Origin: CAZCBN01 sp964496975
GTDB lineage: Bacteria > Planctomycetota > Phycisphaerae > Phycisphaerales > UBA1924
Direction of reading: 5' to 3'
Assembly: GCA_964496975.1 (NCBI GenBank)
Contig: CAZCBN010000034.1
Coordinates: 1 to 29,084 of the forward strand
Length of the DNA stretch: 29,084 nucleotides
Positions 1 to 8,310 of this stretch are shown here, one piece after another. Within the stretch, counting starts at the first letter, position 1. Every line of letters starts with the position of its first letter. Both the position numbers and the translations under genes were made by a program. The notes beneath the pieces are model-generated. The model was given only the letters and a program-made list of their open reading frames with translations, did not search any database and was not told where the DNA came from.

Positions 1-762
1 GTCGGCACCGTGGGGGACGGCTTGGAGACCGACCGGCTCCTCGCCACGGGCGAGTGCTTCGAGTACCGGGGCCGCAACTACCTGCTGCTCGCCGCCGCCA
101 CGCCGACGGCCTCGCGGCCCATCGTCCACCACCCCCACGCCGACGAGGCCGCGCCCGCCGCGGGCGAGCCAACCCGCGGCGCTCCCGAGGCCGACCTCCC
201 GGCCGATGCCGCCGCCGCCGACCCAACGGCCGAGCCCGCCCGCGCGCCCGACCCCGACCCCTCCGTCGAGCAGTTGCTGCAGGAGCTTGAGTCCCTCGAA
301 ACCGGCGACGCCCTCCCCGACACGCTGCGCATCGGCGCCGACGGCGTCCCCTCCATCCCGCGCGACAACCTCGGCGCCGGCGGCCCCTCGGACCCGCGCG
401 ACCCCGGCGCTGTTTCCTCCATCACCCGCCTCATCCCCGACGGCGAAACCCTCTTTGACCGCCGCGCCCGCCTCACCCGCCTGCCCAGCGGCGAGTGGTC
501 CGTCGTCTTTGACAACGACGCCGACGCCGCCGGCACCGCCCGGGCCGCGGGCGCGTCCGATTCCGCCGCCGCCGGGCCCGATGCCCCGCTGCGGCTCCTC
601 CCCTGCACGCTGCTGCAGGCCCTGGAGACCCACGCCGCCACCGCGGGCGACGTCGGCGCCATCCTCCTCAGCGGCCGCGTCTACGTCTACGGCGCGAACA
701 ACTACCTGCTCCCCACCCTGTTCCGTCAGGAACGCCGCTCGGGCGTCAACCCGACGCAGTAG
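1..762 (+). CDS. Hypothetical protein, 5' end outside the window
   Basis: The frame is open from base 1, so the start probably lies upstream. A GTG at 10 is the first possible start inside the window and would give 250 residues. The protein is rich in Ala, Pro and Asp, with a disordered-looking segment around residues 40-85. More ordered blocks follow, including a stretch with the pattern RLTRLPSGEWSVVFDND and a C-terminal part (about residues 195-240) with alternating hydrophobic residues, YVYGANNYLLPTLFR. I do not recognise a family. It lies 59 bases upstream of argS on the same strand and could be co-transcribed with it. Codon use (strong G/C at third positions) matches the neighbours, which supports it being real. 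Confidence 0.6.
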   Translation, partial: VGTVGDGLETDRLLATGECFEYRGRNYLLLAAATPTASRPIVHHPHADEAAPAAGEPTRGAPEADLPADAAAADPTAEPARAPDPDPSVEQLLQELESLETGDALPDTLRIGADGVPSIPRDNLGAGGPSDPRDPGAVSSITRLIPDGETLFDRRARLTRLPSGEWSVVFDNDADAAGTARAAGASDSAAAGPDAPLRLLPCTLLQALETHAATAGDVGAILLSGRVYVYGANNYLLPTLFRQERRSGVNPTQ

Positions 763-821
763 GCCGCCGCAACGCCCGCGGCCGCGTTCGGCGTCGAGGC
801 CCCGCCGTAGACTCGCCCCGC

Positions 822-2744
822 ATGCACCAGCCCCCCTCCCCCGTCGCGCCGACCCGCGCCGATGTCTCCGCCCCTGTTGATCCCGTGGCCCTGCTCGCCG
901 AGCGGTTCACCGCGGCCATCGCCGCCGCGCTCGCCGATCGACCGGCCGGCGCCCCCGCCCCCGCGCTCGATCCCGCCGGCATTGATCCCATGATCACCCC
1001 GAGCCGCCAGGCTCAGTTCGGCGACTTCCAGTGCAACGCCGCGATGTCCCTCGCCAAGCAGATCGGCGAGAAGCCCCGCGACCTCGCCCAGCGCATCGCC
1101 CGCGCCGTCCAGCTCGCAGACCTCGCCGAGCCGCTCGACGACCGCTCCATCGCCGGCCCGGGCTTCATCAACATCCGCCTCCGCCCCGACGCCCTCGCCG
1201 CCATGCTCGAGCGTCTCGACACCCCCGCCCTGGGCCTGCCCGCCCCCGCCAGCCCGCCCACCGTCGTGGTCGACCTCTGCGGCGTGAACCTCGCCAAGCA
1301 GATGCACGTGGGCCACCTCCGCAGCGTCGTCGTCGGCGACGCCGTCGCCCGCCTCTTCGAGCGCAGCGGCGCCCGCGTCATCCGCCAAAACCACGTCGGC
1401 GACTGGGGCCTGCCCATCGCCATGGTCACCGCGAAGCTGATGGCCGAGTCCGCCGCCGGCCGGCTCGACCTCGCCTCGATCGACCTCGACACCCTGAACC
1501 ACCTCTACCGCGCCGCCCAGGCCGAGTGCAGCGCCGACCGCGCGGGCCTCGAGGCCGCCCGCCGCTGGAGCATGGGCCCCAAGGCCCTCGCCGAGCTGGA
1601 GGCCCAGGTCGAAGAGGCCGACGAGCACCTCGCCCGCGCGAAGGCCACGCTGCTCCGCCTGCAGGCCGGCCACGCCGCCGAGGCCGCCGTCTGGCAGCGC
1701 ATCTACGACGTCACCATGGCCGAGTGCCTCCGCACCTGCCGCCGCCTGCACGCCAGCATCACCGACGCCGACTCCGCCGGCGAGAGCAGCTACCGCGACG
1801 AGCTCGCCGACCTCGTCGCCGACCTTGAGCGCCGCGGCGTCGCCGAAGCGAGCGACGGCGCCCTCATCGTCCGCGTCGACGGCATCCCCGAGCCCTGCCT
1901 CGTCCGCAAGCGCGACGGCGGCTATCTCTACGCCACCACCGACCTCGCCGCCGTCCGTCGCCGCGTGCAGCGCCTCAAGGGCGACCGCGTCGTCTACTGC
2001 GTCGACGTCCGCCAGAGCCTGCACTTCAAGCAGGTCTTCGGCGCCGCGACCAAGGCCGGCTACGCCACGCGCGACGGCAGGCTCGCGCTGCTCGAGCACG
2101 CCGCCTACGGCACCATCCTGGGCGAGGACAACAAGCCCTTCAAAACCCGCAGCGGCGAAAACGTCCGCCTGAGCGACCTCCTCGACGAGGCCCACGACCG
2201 CGCCCTCCGCGCCGTCCGCGAGCGCAGCCCCGACCTCCCCGACGCCGACGCCGCCAAGGTCGCCGACGCCGTCGCGATCGGCGCGATCAAGTACGCCGAC
2301 CTCTCCACCGAGCGCATCAAGGACTACGTCTTCAGCTTCGACCGCATGCTCGCCTTCGAGGGCAACACCGGCCCCTATCTGCTCTACGCCGCGGTCCGCA
2401 TCGCAAGCATCCTGCGCAAGGCCGCCGACGCCGGCCTCGCCGAGCACGACTGGCAACGCGCCCCCTTCCCCACCACCGAGCCCGACGAGAAGGCCCTCGC
2501 CCTCGCCCTGCTGCGCACGCCGCAGGCCATCAGGAACGCCGCCGAGGCCCTGGAGCCCGCGCGGCTCTGCGCCCACGCCTACGAACTCGCCGCCGCGTTC
2601 TCAGGCTTCTTTGACCGCTGCCCCGTTCTCCGCGCCGGCGACGAGGCGCTGCAGCGCTCCCGCCTCCGCCTCTGCGACCTCACCGGCCGCGTGCTGCGCG
2701 ACGCCCTGCACACCCTGGGCCTGCCGCTGCTCGACCGCATGTAG
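822..2744 (+). CDS. argS: Arginyl-tRNA synthetase
   Basis: Class I aminoacyl-tRNA synthetase that charges tRNA-Arg with arginine in the cytoplasm. The 640-residue product starts with the ArgRS-specific N-terminal tRNA-binding region containing the QFGDFQCN block. The HIGH-type signature HVGH is at residues 162-165, followed by LRS and the NHVGDWG block typical of ArgRS. FKTRSG at about 440-445 stands where the KMSKS loop is expected. The C-terminal DALR anticodon-binding part contains YLLYAAVRIASILRKA and ends in LGLPLLDRM. It is somewhat longer than the usual 550-590 residues because of an extended N-terminus and a charged helical insertion around residues 225-290. No Shine-Dalgarno sequence is evident before the ATG. 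The downstream gene is on the opposite strand. Confidence 0.97.
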   Translation: MHQPPSPVAPTRADVSAPVDPVALLAERFTAAIAAALADRPAGAPAPALDPAGIDPMITPSRQAQFGDFQCNAAMSLAKQIGEKPRDLAQRIARAVQLADLAEPLDDRSIAGPGFINIRLRPDALAAMLERLDTPALGLPAPASPPTVVVDLCGVNLAKQMHVGHLRSVVVGDAVARLFERSGARVIRQNHVGDWGLPIAMVTAKLMAESAAGRLDLASIDLDTLNHLYRAAQAECSADRAGLEAARRWSMGPKALAELEAQVEEADEHLARAKATLLRLQAGHAAEAAVWQRIYDVTMAECLRTCRRLHASITDADSAGESSYRDELADLVADLERRGVAEASDGALIVRVDGIPEPCLVRKRDGGYLYATTDLAAVRRRVQRLKGDRVVYCVDVRQSLHFKQVFGAATKAGYATRDGRLALLEHAAYGTILGEDNKPFKTRSGENVRLSDLLDEAHDRALRAVRERSPDLPDADAAKVADAVAIGAIKYADLSTERIKDYVFSFDRMLAFEGNTGPYLLYAAVRIASILRKAADAGLAEHDWQRAPFPTTEPDEKALALALLRTPQAIRNAAEALEPARLCAHAYELAAAFSGFFDRCPVLRAGDEALQRSRLRLCDLTGRVLRDALHTLGLPLLDRM

Positions 2745-2832
2745 CGCCACGCCCCACCCCGTCGCCCGCCGCCAAAGCCAAGAACTCCCAAACCTCCCCA
2801 CCCGCCGCCCCCGGCCCCCCGACGCGGCACGG

Positions 2833-2928
2833 CCTCAACGCCTCGACGCCTCAATCTCTCGATGGCTTGATGCCTCGATGCCTCGATGCCTTGATGCCTT
2901 GATGCCTTCGTGCCTCGATGCCTCCCTC
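2833..2928. repeat. Degenerate tandem array with exact 8-base period
   Basis: Twelve consecutive octamers, without any insertion or deletion, match the consensus CCTCGATG to varying degrees. The units at 2873-2880, 2881-2888 and 2913-2920 are exact. Those at 2889-2896 and 2897-2904 read CCTTGATG. The first (CCTCAACG) and the last (CCTCCCTC) are more divergent. The array lies between argS and the terminator of the porin gene and ends three bases before that terminator's A-tract. An open frame across it on the minus strand encodes only the repeat-derived peptide and is not called as a gene. Confidence 0.85.
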
Positions 2929-2930
2929 CC

Positions 2931-2963
2931 AAAAAAACAACGGGCCGACTTTCGTCGGCCCGT
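2931..2963 (-). terminator. Intrinsic terminator of the porin gene
   Basis: A perfect 9-base stem, CGGGCCGAC (2941-2949) with GTCGGCCCG (2954-2962), closes a 4-base loop and gains one more A-T pair at 2940/2963. On the minus strand it is followed directly by a T-rich tract (seven A on the plus strand at 2931-2937). Orientation and position, 44 bases after the porin stop codon, fit rho-independent termination of that gene. Confidence 0.9.
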
Positions 2964-3006
2964 GTGGAGTCAGATCAGCCGTCGGACGAACCCGACGTCA
3001 AGCGGA

Positions 3007-4455
3007 TCAGAAGAGGAGCTGGAGCTGGGCGCGGATGGCGACCTCGAAGTCGTCAGGCGAGCCCTGGAGGCCGGTGATGGAGCCGGTGCTGTTGTTGGGG
3101 AGCAGGCCGATCGGGACGATCAGGCTGTCGGTCTGGTCGAAGGAGAAGAGCGCGTCGAGGGTGAACTTCGCGGCGTGGCTCTCGGGGACGATGTAGTAGT
3201 TCAGACCGAAGGTGAGGAAGTTGAACTCGCTGTCCTCGTTGCTGCCGCCGAGACGGTCCTCGTCGATGTAGATGCCGTCGTAGCGGGCGAAGCCCTCGAA
3301 CTGCTCGGTGAAGAAGTAGCCGCCCTGCACGACGGCGCCGAAGTCGTTGTAGTCCTCGTCGATCTCGTCGTTGGTGGTGGCGTCGCCGTCGTCGAGGCCT
3401 TCCTCGGCGTCGGTGAACGCACCGTAGAACGCGGCGAAGCCGTTCCAGCCGCTGCCCTCGAACTGGATGTCGGCGGTGTAGTAGAACACGTCGCCCGAGC
3501 CGATCGTGATCACTTCGCCGGCCTCGAGGATGCCGTCGCCGTCAACGTCCTCAAAGATGGACGTGGCGGTCTGCGACGAAGCGCCGACCTGCGAGGGGGC
3601 GGTGTCGCCGAAGGTCTCCCAGTGCACGGCGGCGCCGATGCGGCCGGCCGTCTCGCTGTTGCGGAACGAGGTGAAGTCCTCGAACTGGGCCCAGTCACCG
3701 GTGAACTTGAAGTCCACGCGGCCGGTCACGGCCACGTCGGCCTCGCCGGCGGTGTTGAACTCGGTCCCGCGGCTGTTCACGCCGTCGGACACGGCGAAGT
3801 ACGCCGCGAACGAGTTGCCCTGGTACCCGAACATCAGGCCCTGGCTGTACTGCTGGCTGAAGTACTCGTTGGCCAGCGAACGCTCAGCGGTCAGCTGGAA
3901 CTCGGGGGCGACCAACTCCTCGTAGAAGATCGGGAGCTTGAACTGGCCCCAGCGGACGAAGGCGCCGTCCAGGCTGCCCTCGAAGTTGTACTGGCCGTAC
4001 GCCCAGGTGATGTTGAAGTCACCCTCATCGCCGCCGCTGATCGAGGGCTGGTCGGAGAAGTCGCCGCTGAAGCGGTAAGAGATGTTGGGGTTGATGACCG
4101 TGCCGGTGAAGTCCAGGCGAGCGCGCTGGATCTCGAAGCCGTGGCCGAAGTCGTTGTCATCGCCGATGACGGCGCCGGCCGGGGTGTCCGAGGCCGGGTC
4201 CTGGTCGTCGCGGAACGACGCGACGTAGCGGTACTGGAACAGCGCGCCGATGTTCAGCGTGTTGCTGCCGTTGCCCGCGATGTTGAACCCGCCCGTGTCA
4301 CGAGCGTCGTACAGGTTGCTCGTGCGGGTCGCCGCGTCCGCCGACAGCTCGGCGGCGTACGCGCGGTCCAGGTCAAGGCTGCTCTGCGCCGAGGCGATGC
4401 CGCCGAGGCCGAGAGCCGTGCCGGCAATCACGAAGGTGATCAGATTCCGACTCAT
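3007..4455 (-). CDS. OprP/OprO-type outer-membrane porin
   Basis: The 482-residue product has a clear signal peptide (hydrophobic residues 5-20, likely cleavage ASA|Q after residue 23). It then has a short linker and a long series of alternating amphipathic strands rich in Tyr, Phe, Asp and Gly, ending in aromatic Phe as outer-membrane barrels do (QLQLLF). The blocks FEIQRARLDFTGTVINPNISYRF and WGQFKLPIFYEELV resemble the phosphate-selective porin O/P family, so a channel for anions such as phosphate or polyphosphate is likely. AGGAG at 4464-4468 lies 8 bases before the ATG. It is divergent from the PhoB-like regulator, and its own strong terminator follows. Substrate specificity cannot be read from the sequence. 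Family assignment is good, phosphate specificity is an inference from context. Confidence 0.85.
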   Translation of the reverse strand: MSRNLITFVIAGTALGLGGIASAQSSLDLDRAYAAELSADAATRTSNLYDARDTGGFNIAGNGSNTLNIGALFQYRYVASFRDDQDPASDTPAGAVIGDDNDFGHGFEIQRARLDFTGTVINPNISYRFSGDFSDQPSISGGDEGDFNITWAYGQYNFEGSLDGAFVRWGQFKLPIFYEELVAPEFQLTAERSLANEYFSQQYSQGLMFGYQGNSFAAYFAVSDGVNSRGTEFNTAGEADVAVTGRVDFKFTGDWAQFEDFTSFRNSETAGRIGAAVHWETFGDTAPSQVGASSQTATSIFEDVDGDGILEAGEVITIGSGDVFYYTADIQFEGSGWNGFAAFYGAFTDAEEGLDDGDATTNDEIDEDYNDFGAVVQGGYFFTEQFEGFARYDGIYIDEDRLGGSNEDSEFNFLTFGLNYYIVPESHAAKFTLDALFSFDQTDSLIVPIGLLPNNSTGSITGLQGSPDDFEVAIRAQLQLLF

Positions 4456-4973
4456 TGCTCAGACTCCTTGGTCCACTCTCAGGGATCTGCTTCGGTGCGT
4501 CCCGCCCGTCGCGAACCCAATCTCGTGTGTCCCGGCACGCGCCGGGGGTGCTTCCTACGGATCCGCCGAACAGCTCCCGTTCGACGGGTGAGGCCCGATG
4601 AGCCGACAAGGCCCAGAGCCCCGGACGCGGCATTTGCCACGCCCTCTTCGCCTCGCCCTCTTCGCGTCGACCTGCCCGCTGTGGAACTCGACGAGCCACG
4701 GCGGATCCGGCGGACAGCAGGGAGATGCTACTCGCCCAACTTAGCGAGTGCAAACTCGCATCGGGCTTTTTGGGCACACCGTCACCAATTTCAATCACAC
4801 AAAATGCCGATCATCCCACAAACATCCCCTAAACTGGGTAAGCCTCTCGCCTCGATCATCGCGCATCCTTCACAGTTCAGCCGTTGCGGCACCGCCACTC
4901 CGCCGGGTACCTTCCACACGTTCACCGCCGCCGCCGCGGCCGTCCGACGCGCTCTTTCCCGGGGGGATCGTCC
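4456..4973. other. Divergent intergenic region between porin and response regulator
   Basis: This 518-base region separates the two divergent start codons and must hold both promoters. The part near 4730-4860 is richer in A and T than its surroundings, so promoter elements are most likely there, but I cannot identify a convincing -35/-10 pair or a match to the Escherichia coli Pho box. The only distinct structure is the three-armed repeat at 4730-4759. The segment next to the regulator has a purine stretch GGGGGGA (4961-4967) that can serve as its ribosome binding site. Confidence 0.6.
4730..4759. repeat. Three-armed inverted repeat ACTCGC / GCGAGT / ACTCGC
   Basis: ACTCGC at 4730-4735, its complement GCGAGT at 4744-4749 and a second ACTCGC at 4754-4759 allow two mutually exclusive hairpins. 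The right one closes a GCAA loop, which as RNA is a GNRA tetraloop. The arrangement sits in the AT-richer part of the porin/regulator intergenic region. It could be a regulator binding site or an RNA switch in the porin leader. It is not a terminator, since no T-tract follows closely. Confidence 0.45.
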
Positions 4974-5711
<738 letters not shown>

Positions 5712-5735
5712 CCGACCCGCCCCACACACGCCCCG

Positions 5736-5761
5736 CATGACGGCCCTGCATGACGGCCTCG
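5736..5761 (+). repeat. Short tandem duplication at the kinase start
   Basis: Two adjacent 13-base units, CATGACGGCCCTG (5736-5748) and CATGACGGCCTCG (5749-5761), match at 11 positions. Each carries an ATG, at 5737 and 5750, in different frames. The first ATG opens a 24-codon frame that ends at TGA 5809-5811, inside the kinase gene. The second is the start used for the kinase. Confidence 0.7.
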
Positions 5762-7573
5762 CACGACCACCCCTCTACCCCGGCCCCAGACCCTCCCCCC
5801 CCGACGGGTGATCCGCACATCGCCCCCCGCCCCAACACCCCGGACGCCCCGGCTGCCCCCGACGCCCCGGCCGCCGAGGCCGACGCGCCCGCGCCTCCGC
5901 CGCCGCCCCGCGTGCTGCATCGGCCGGGGGACCTCGCCCGCGCGGCGCTCATTGTCGGTGCCTCGGCGCTGGGTGTTGCTGTCGCCGCCGCGGCGTTCGG
6001 CGTCGCGGCCGCGGGGCTCGCCGCCGGCGCCGGCGCGGCGGCGTGGTGGTGGAGCGACCGCCGAAGCCTGCTCGCCCGCGAGGCCCGCCGCGCCGCGCTC
6101 GACCGCGCCATCGGCCGGCTTGACACGGCCGTCGTCTCCCGCCGCGGCGAGTCCCTGCTCCCCGCGGCCGCCGACGCCGAAGACTCCCCCCTCGCCGCCT
6201 TCGCCCAGCCCCTGACCGAGGCCGACGAACTCGACCGCCTCGTGCGGCGCCTGCAGACGCGCTGCGCCGTGATCGACGCCCGCGTCGTCCGCCTCCTGGA
6301 GACCCGCGCCACCCTCCGCGCCATCGTCGACGGCATCGACGCCCCGGTCTTCGCCACGGACGAGTCGGGCCGCGTGCAACTCGTCAACCGCGCGGGCGAG
6401 CGGCTCTTCCGCCGCCGCAGCGGCCGCCTCGCCGGCACCATGCTCGACGAGCTGTTCACCCAGTCCCGCCTGCTCGACCTGCACCGCCGCGCCTCCGAGG
6501 GCCAGGCCGTCCGCGAGCAGGTGCGGATGGCGATCGAGGGCGGCACCCGCACCTACGAGGTCTCGGCCCTCCCCGCCCGCATGGACATCGCGGACATCCC
6601 CGCCCGCTCGGCCCCGCGCGCCGGCGTCGTCCTCACCCTGCGCGACGTGACGGACCTCGCCCGCACCGTCCAGCTCCGCACCGACTTCGTCGCCAACGCG
6701 AGCCACGAGCTGCGCACGCCCATCGCCAGCATCCGCGCCGCCATCGAAACCATGCGCGGCTCCGCGAAGGACGACGAGTTCATGCGCGACCGCCTCGTGC
6801 GCATGGTCGAGAGCAACACCGCCCGCCTCGAAGAAATGGTCGCCGACCTGCTCGACCTCTCCAACCTTGAGAACGAGGACCAGCCCGTGCAGCGGGCCCC
6901 CCTCCGCGGCAGCGAGCTCGCCGAGACCCTGCACGCCCTCTTTGACGACGCGTGCCGCAAGCGCGGCCTTGAGCTCGTGCTCGACCTCGACCCGGCGCTC
7001 GAGCGCCTCCACACCGACCGCAAGCTCCTGCTCATGGTGCTGCGGAACCTCGTCGACAACTCCACCAAGTTCGCCTTTGAGAACACCACCATCCGCGTCA
7101 TCGGCCGCGTGACCAGCCCACCCATCAGCCCACCCGTCAGCCCAACAGCCAGCCCGGCCGCCGCCGCGAACTCGCCAGACCCCGGCTCACCCGGCGTGCG
7201 CCCCGCGTCCGCCGATGGGCCGACCGTGGCCCTGCCCACCGCCCTGCCCGCTGCCCTGCCCGACGCCGTCCCCGACGCCATGCTCGCCGCCCGATTCCAG
7301 GTCGTGGACCGCGGCGAGGGCATCCCCCTCAAGCACCAGGCCCGCATCTTCGAGCGCTTCTACCAGGTGGACGAGAGCCGAACCCGCCGCGGCACGCGGC
7401 GCGGCACGGGCCTGGGCCTCGCCATCGTGAAGCACGCCGTGCGCCGCCTCGGCGGGGAGATCGCCGTCGAGTCTGTCTGGCAAGAGGGCACCACGATGAC
7501 GGTTGATCTGCCGGCCTGCGTGCGTCCCGGCTCCGCCGGCCTGCCCGCCGCCGGCATCACCCGGGCCAGCTGA
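5750..7573 (+). CDS. PhoR-like sensor histidine kinase with PAS domain
   Basis: Membrane sensor kinase likely to phosphorylate the adjacent regulator. The 607-residue product begins with a Pro/Ala-rich tail (1-60). A hydrophobic hairpin at about 62-101, long enough for two short membrane segments, follows with almost no periplasmic loop, as in PhoR. A PAS domain (about 185-300) starts with LRAIVDGIDAPVFATDESG. The HisKA domain carries the phospho-acceptor H319 in NASHELRTP. The ATPase domain has N437 in NLVDNS, DRGEG, FERFYQ and GTGLGLAIVK. Unusually, about 60 Pro/Ala/Ser-rich residues (about 455-514) interrupt the ATPase domain between the N box and the DxGxG box. The last 17 bases overlap the convergent lipoprotein gene. 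Kinase function is secure; phosphate sensing is inferred from architecture and neighbours. Confidence 0.93.
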   Translation: MTASHDHPSTPAPDPPPPTGDPHIAPRPNTPDAPAAPDAPAAEADAPAPPPPPRVLHRPGDLARAALIVGASALGVAVAAAAFGVAAAGLAAGAGAAAWWWSDRRSLLAREARRAALDRAIGRLDTAVVSRRGESLLPAAADAEDSPLAAFAQPLTEADELDRLVRRLQTRCAVIDARVVRLLETRATLRAIVDGIDAPVFATDESGRVQLVNRAGERLFRRRSGRLAGTMLDELFTQSRLLDLHRRASEGQAVREQVRMAIEGGTRTYEVSALPARMDIADIPARSAPRAGVVLTLRDVTDLARTVQLRTDFVANASHELRTPIASIRAAIETMRGSAKDDEFMRDRLVRMVESNTARLEEMVADLLDLSNLENEDQPVQRAPLRGSELAETLHALFDDACRKRGLELVLDLDPALERLHTDRKLLLMVLRNLVDNSTKFAFENTTIRVIGRVTSPPISPPVSPTASPAAAANSPDPGSPGVRPASADGPTVALPTALPAALPDAVPDAMLAARFQVVDRGEGIPLKHQARIFERFYQVDESRTRRGTRRGTGLGLAIVKHAVRRLGGEIAVESVWQEGTTMTVDLPACVRPGSAGLPAAGITRAS

Positions 7574-8141
7574 ACGGCGCGGCGTCCCGCCCACGGAGCT
7601 GCTCCAGCCGCCACGCGATCAACCGCAGCACCTCGGCCTCGCGCTCCGGCCGCCCGAACGCCCCCAGGCGAACCGTGGCCCGAAGCGGCTCCGCGGGCCG
7701 CAGCGTGGACGCGCCCAGGTCGTCCGCCGGCGGCGCGAGACGTTCGACGCGCAGCACGCCCGTCTCGCCGGTCAACAGCAGCAGGTCGAACTCCACCGCC
7801 ACCTCGGGCCCCTCCCACGCCAACAGGTCGGCCCGCTCGGGCGATTCCCCCCCCGCCGAAGCCGCCGCCGAAGCCGCCCCGGCCTCCGGCGCGATCGCCG
7901 CCACCGGCCTTCGATAGACCCGCATGCCCTCCGACGCCGCGTCCGCCCGCGACAGCGCCGCGGTGACCGCCGCCGGCACGTCGTCCCAATCGGCCGTCCA
8001 TTCCGCGGTTGTGGCCTCCGCCGCCACCGCCTCGGTCTGTGCGACCGGCCCGGCGCCCACGCACCCGGCGAGCCCCGCCAGCCCCAACGGCCCCGCGACG
8101 GCGAGCACCAGCCGGGCCAGCCCGGCCAGCCCTGCCCGCAC
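7557..8141 (-). CDS. Small lipoprotein of unknown function
   Basis: From a GTG at 8141 the frame gives 194 residues with a hydrophobic signal segment (about 5-24) and a lipobox LAGC ending at Cys27, the predicted lipidation site. After the cysteine come an Ala-rich linker and a more ordered part with VAVEFDLLLLTGETGVLRV and a C-terminal Arg/Leu helix containing EREAEVLRLIAWRLEQL. No family is recognised. The gene is convergent with the kinase and overlaps its 3' end by 17 bases. The frame stays open far upstream (to 8687) but that part lies antisense to phoH and has no protein-like character. The GTG start is chosen because it places the signal peptide at the N-terminus. Its proximity to the Pho genes is suggestive only. 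Confidence 0.6.
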   Translation of the reverse strand: MRAGLAGLARLVLAVAGPLGLAGLAGCVGAGPVAQTEAVAAEATTAEWTADWDDVPAAVTAALSRADAASEGMRVYRRPVAAIAPEAGAASAAASAGGESPERADLLAWEGPEVAVEFDLLLLTGETGVLRVERLAPPADDLGASTLRPAEPLRATVRLGAFGRPEREAEVLRLIAWRLEQLRGRDAAPFSWPG

Positions 8142-8296
8142 CCCGGCCCGGCCCCGGAAGGTCGAGGGGCCGCATCTGTCGGACAGTCCCTTCTTTGGGC
8201 GGGTGCTCGGCCGCAGCCCCTCCCCCGGCGTGCCGATAATGCGGGGGCCCTTCGCGGGCCGGGCGGCGGTCGCCCCGGCACGCGGCGCGATGTGAC

Positions 8297-8301
8297 GGAG
8301 G
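8297..8301 (+). promoter_or_regulatory. Ribosome binding site GGAGG for phoH
   Basis: GGAGG lies 9 bases before the TTG at 8311. This decides the TTG start, because no ATG or GTG giving a better N-terminus is in frame nearby. Confidence 0.7.
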
Positions 8302-8310
8302 CGTGGTCGA

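Noticed and set aside
2833..2928. The octamer array as a CRISPR
   Set aside because: The units are contiguous, without spacers, and far too short.
2579..2932. Minus-strand open frame encoding repeated RHQGIEAS-like peptide
   Set aside because: The peptide comes only from the octamer array and the antisense of argS; there is no ribosome binding site or other protein-like part.
4744..4775. Hairpin followed by CTTTTTGG as a terminator
   Set aside because: The T-run begins about nine bases after a six-base stem and no gene ends nearby on that strand.
4779..4800. Possible Pho box: two TCAC-containing half-sites
   Set aside because: The half-sites are 13 bases apart instead of 11 and match the CTGTCAT consensus poorly.
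8290..8295. ATGTGA, a start codon followed at once by a stop, before phoH
   Set aside because: No ribosome binding site precedes it at a suitable distance and such a hexamer is common by chance.
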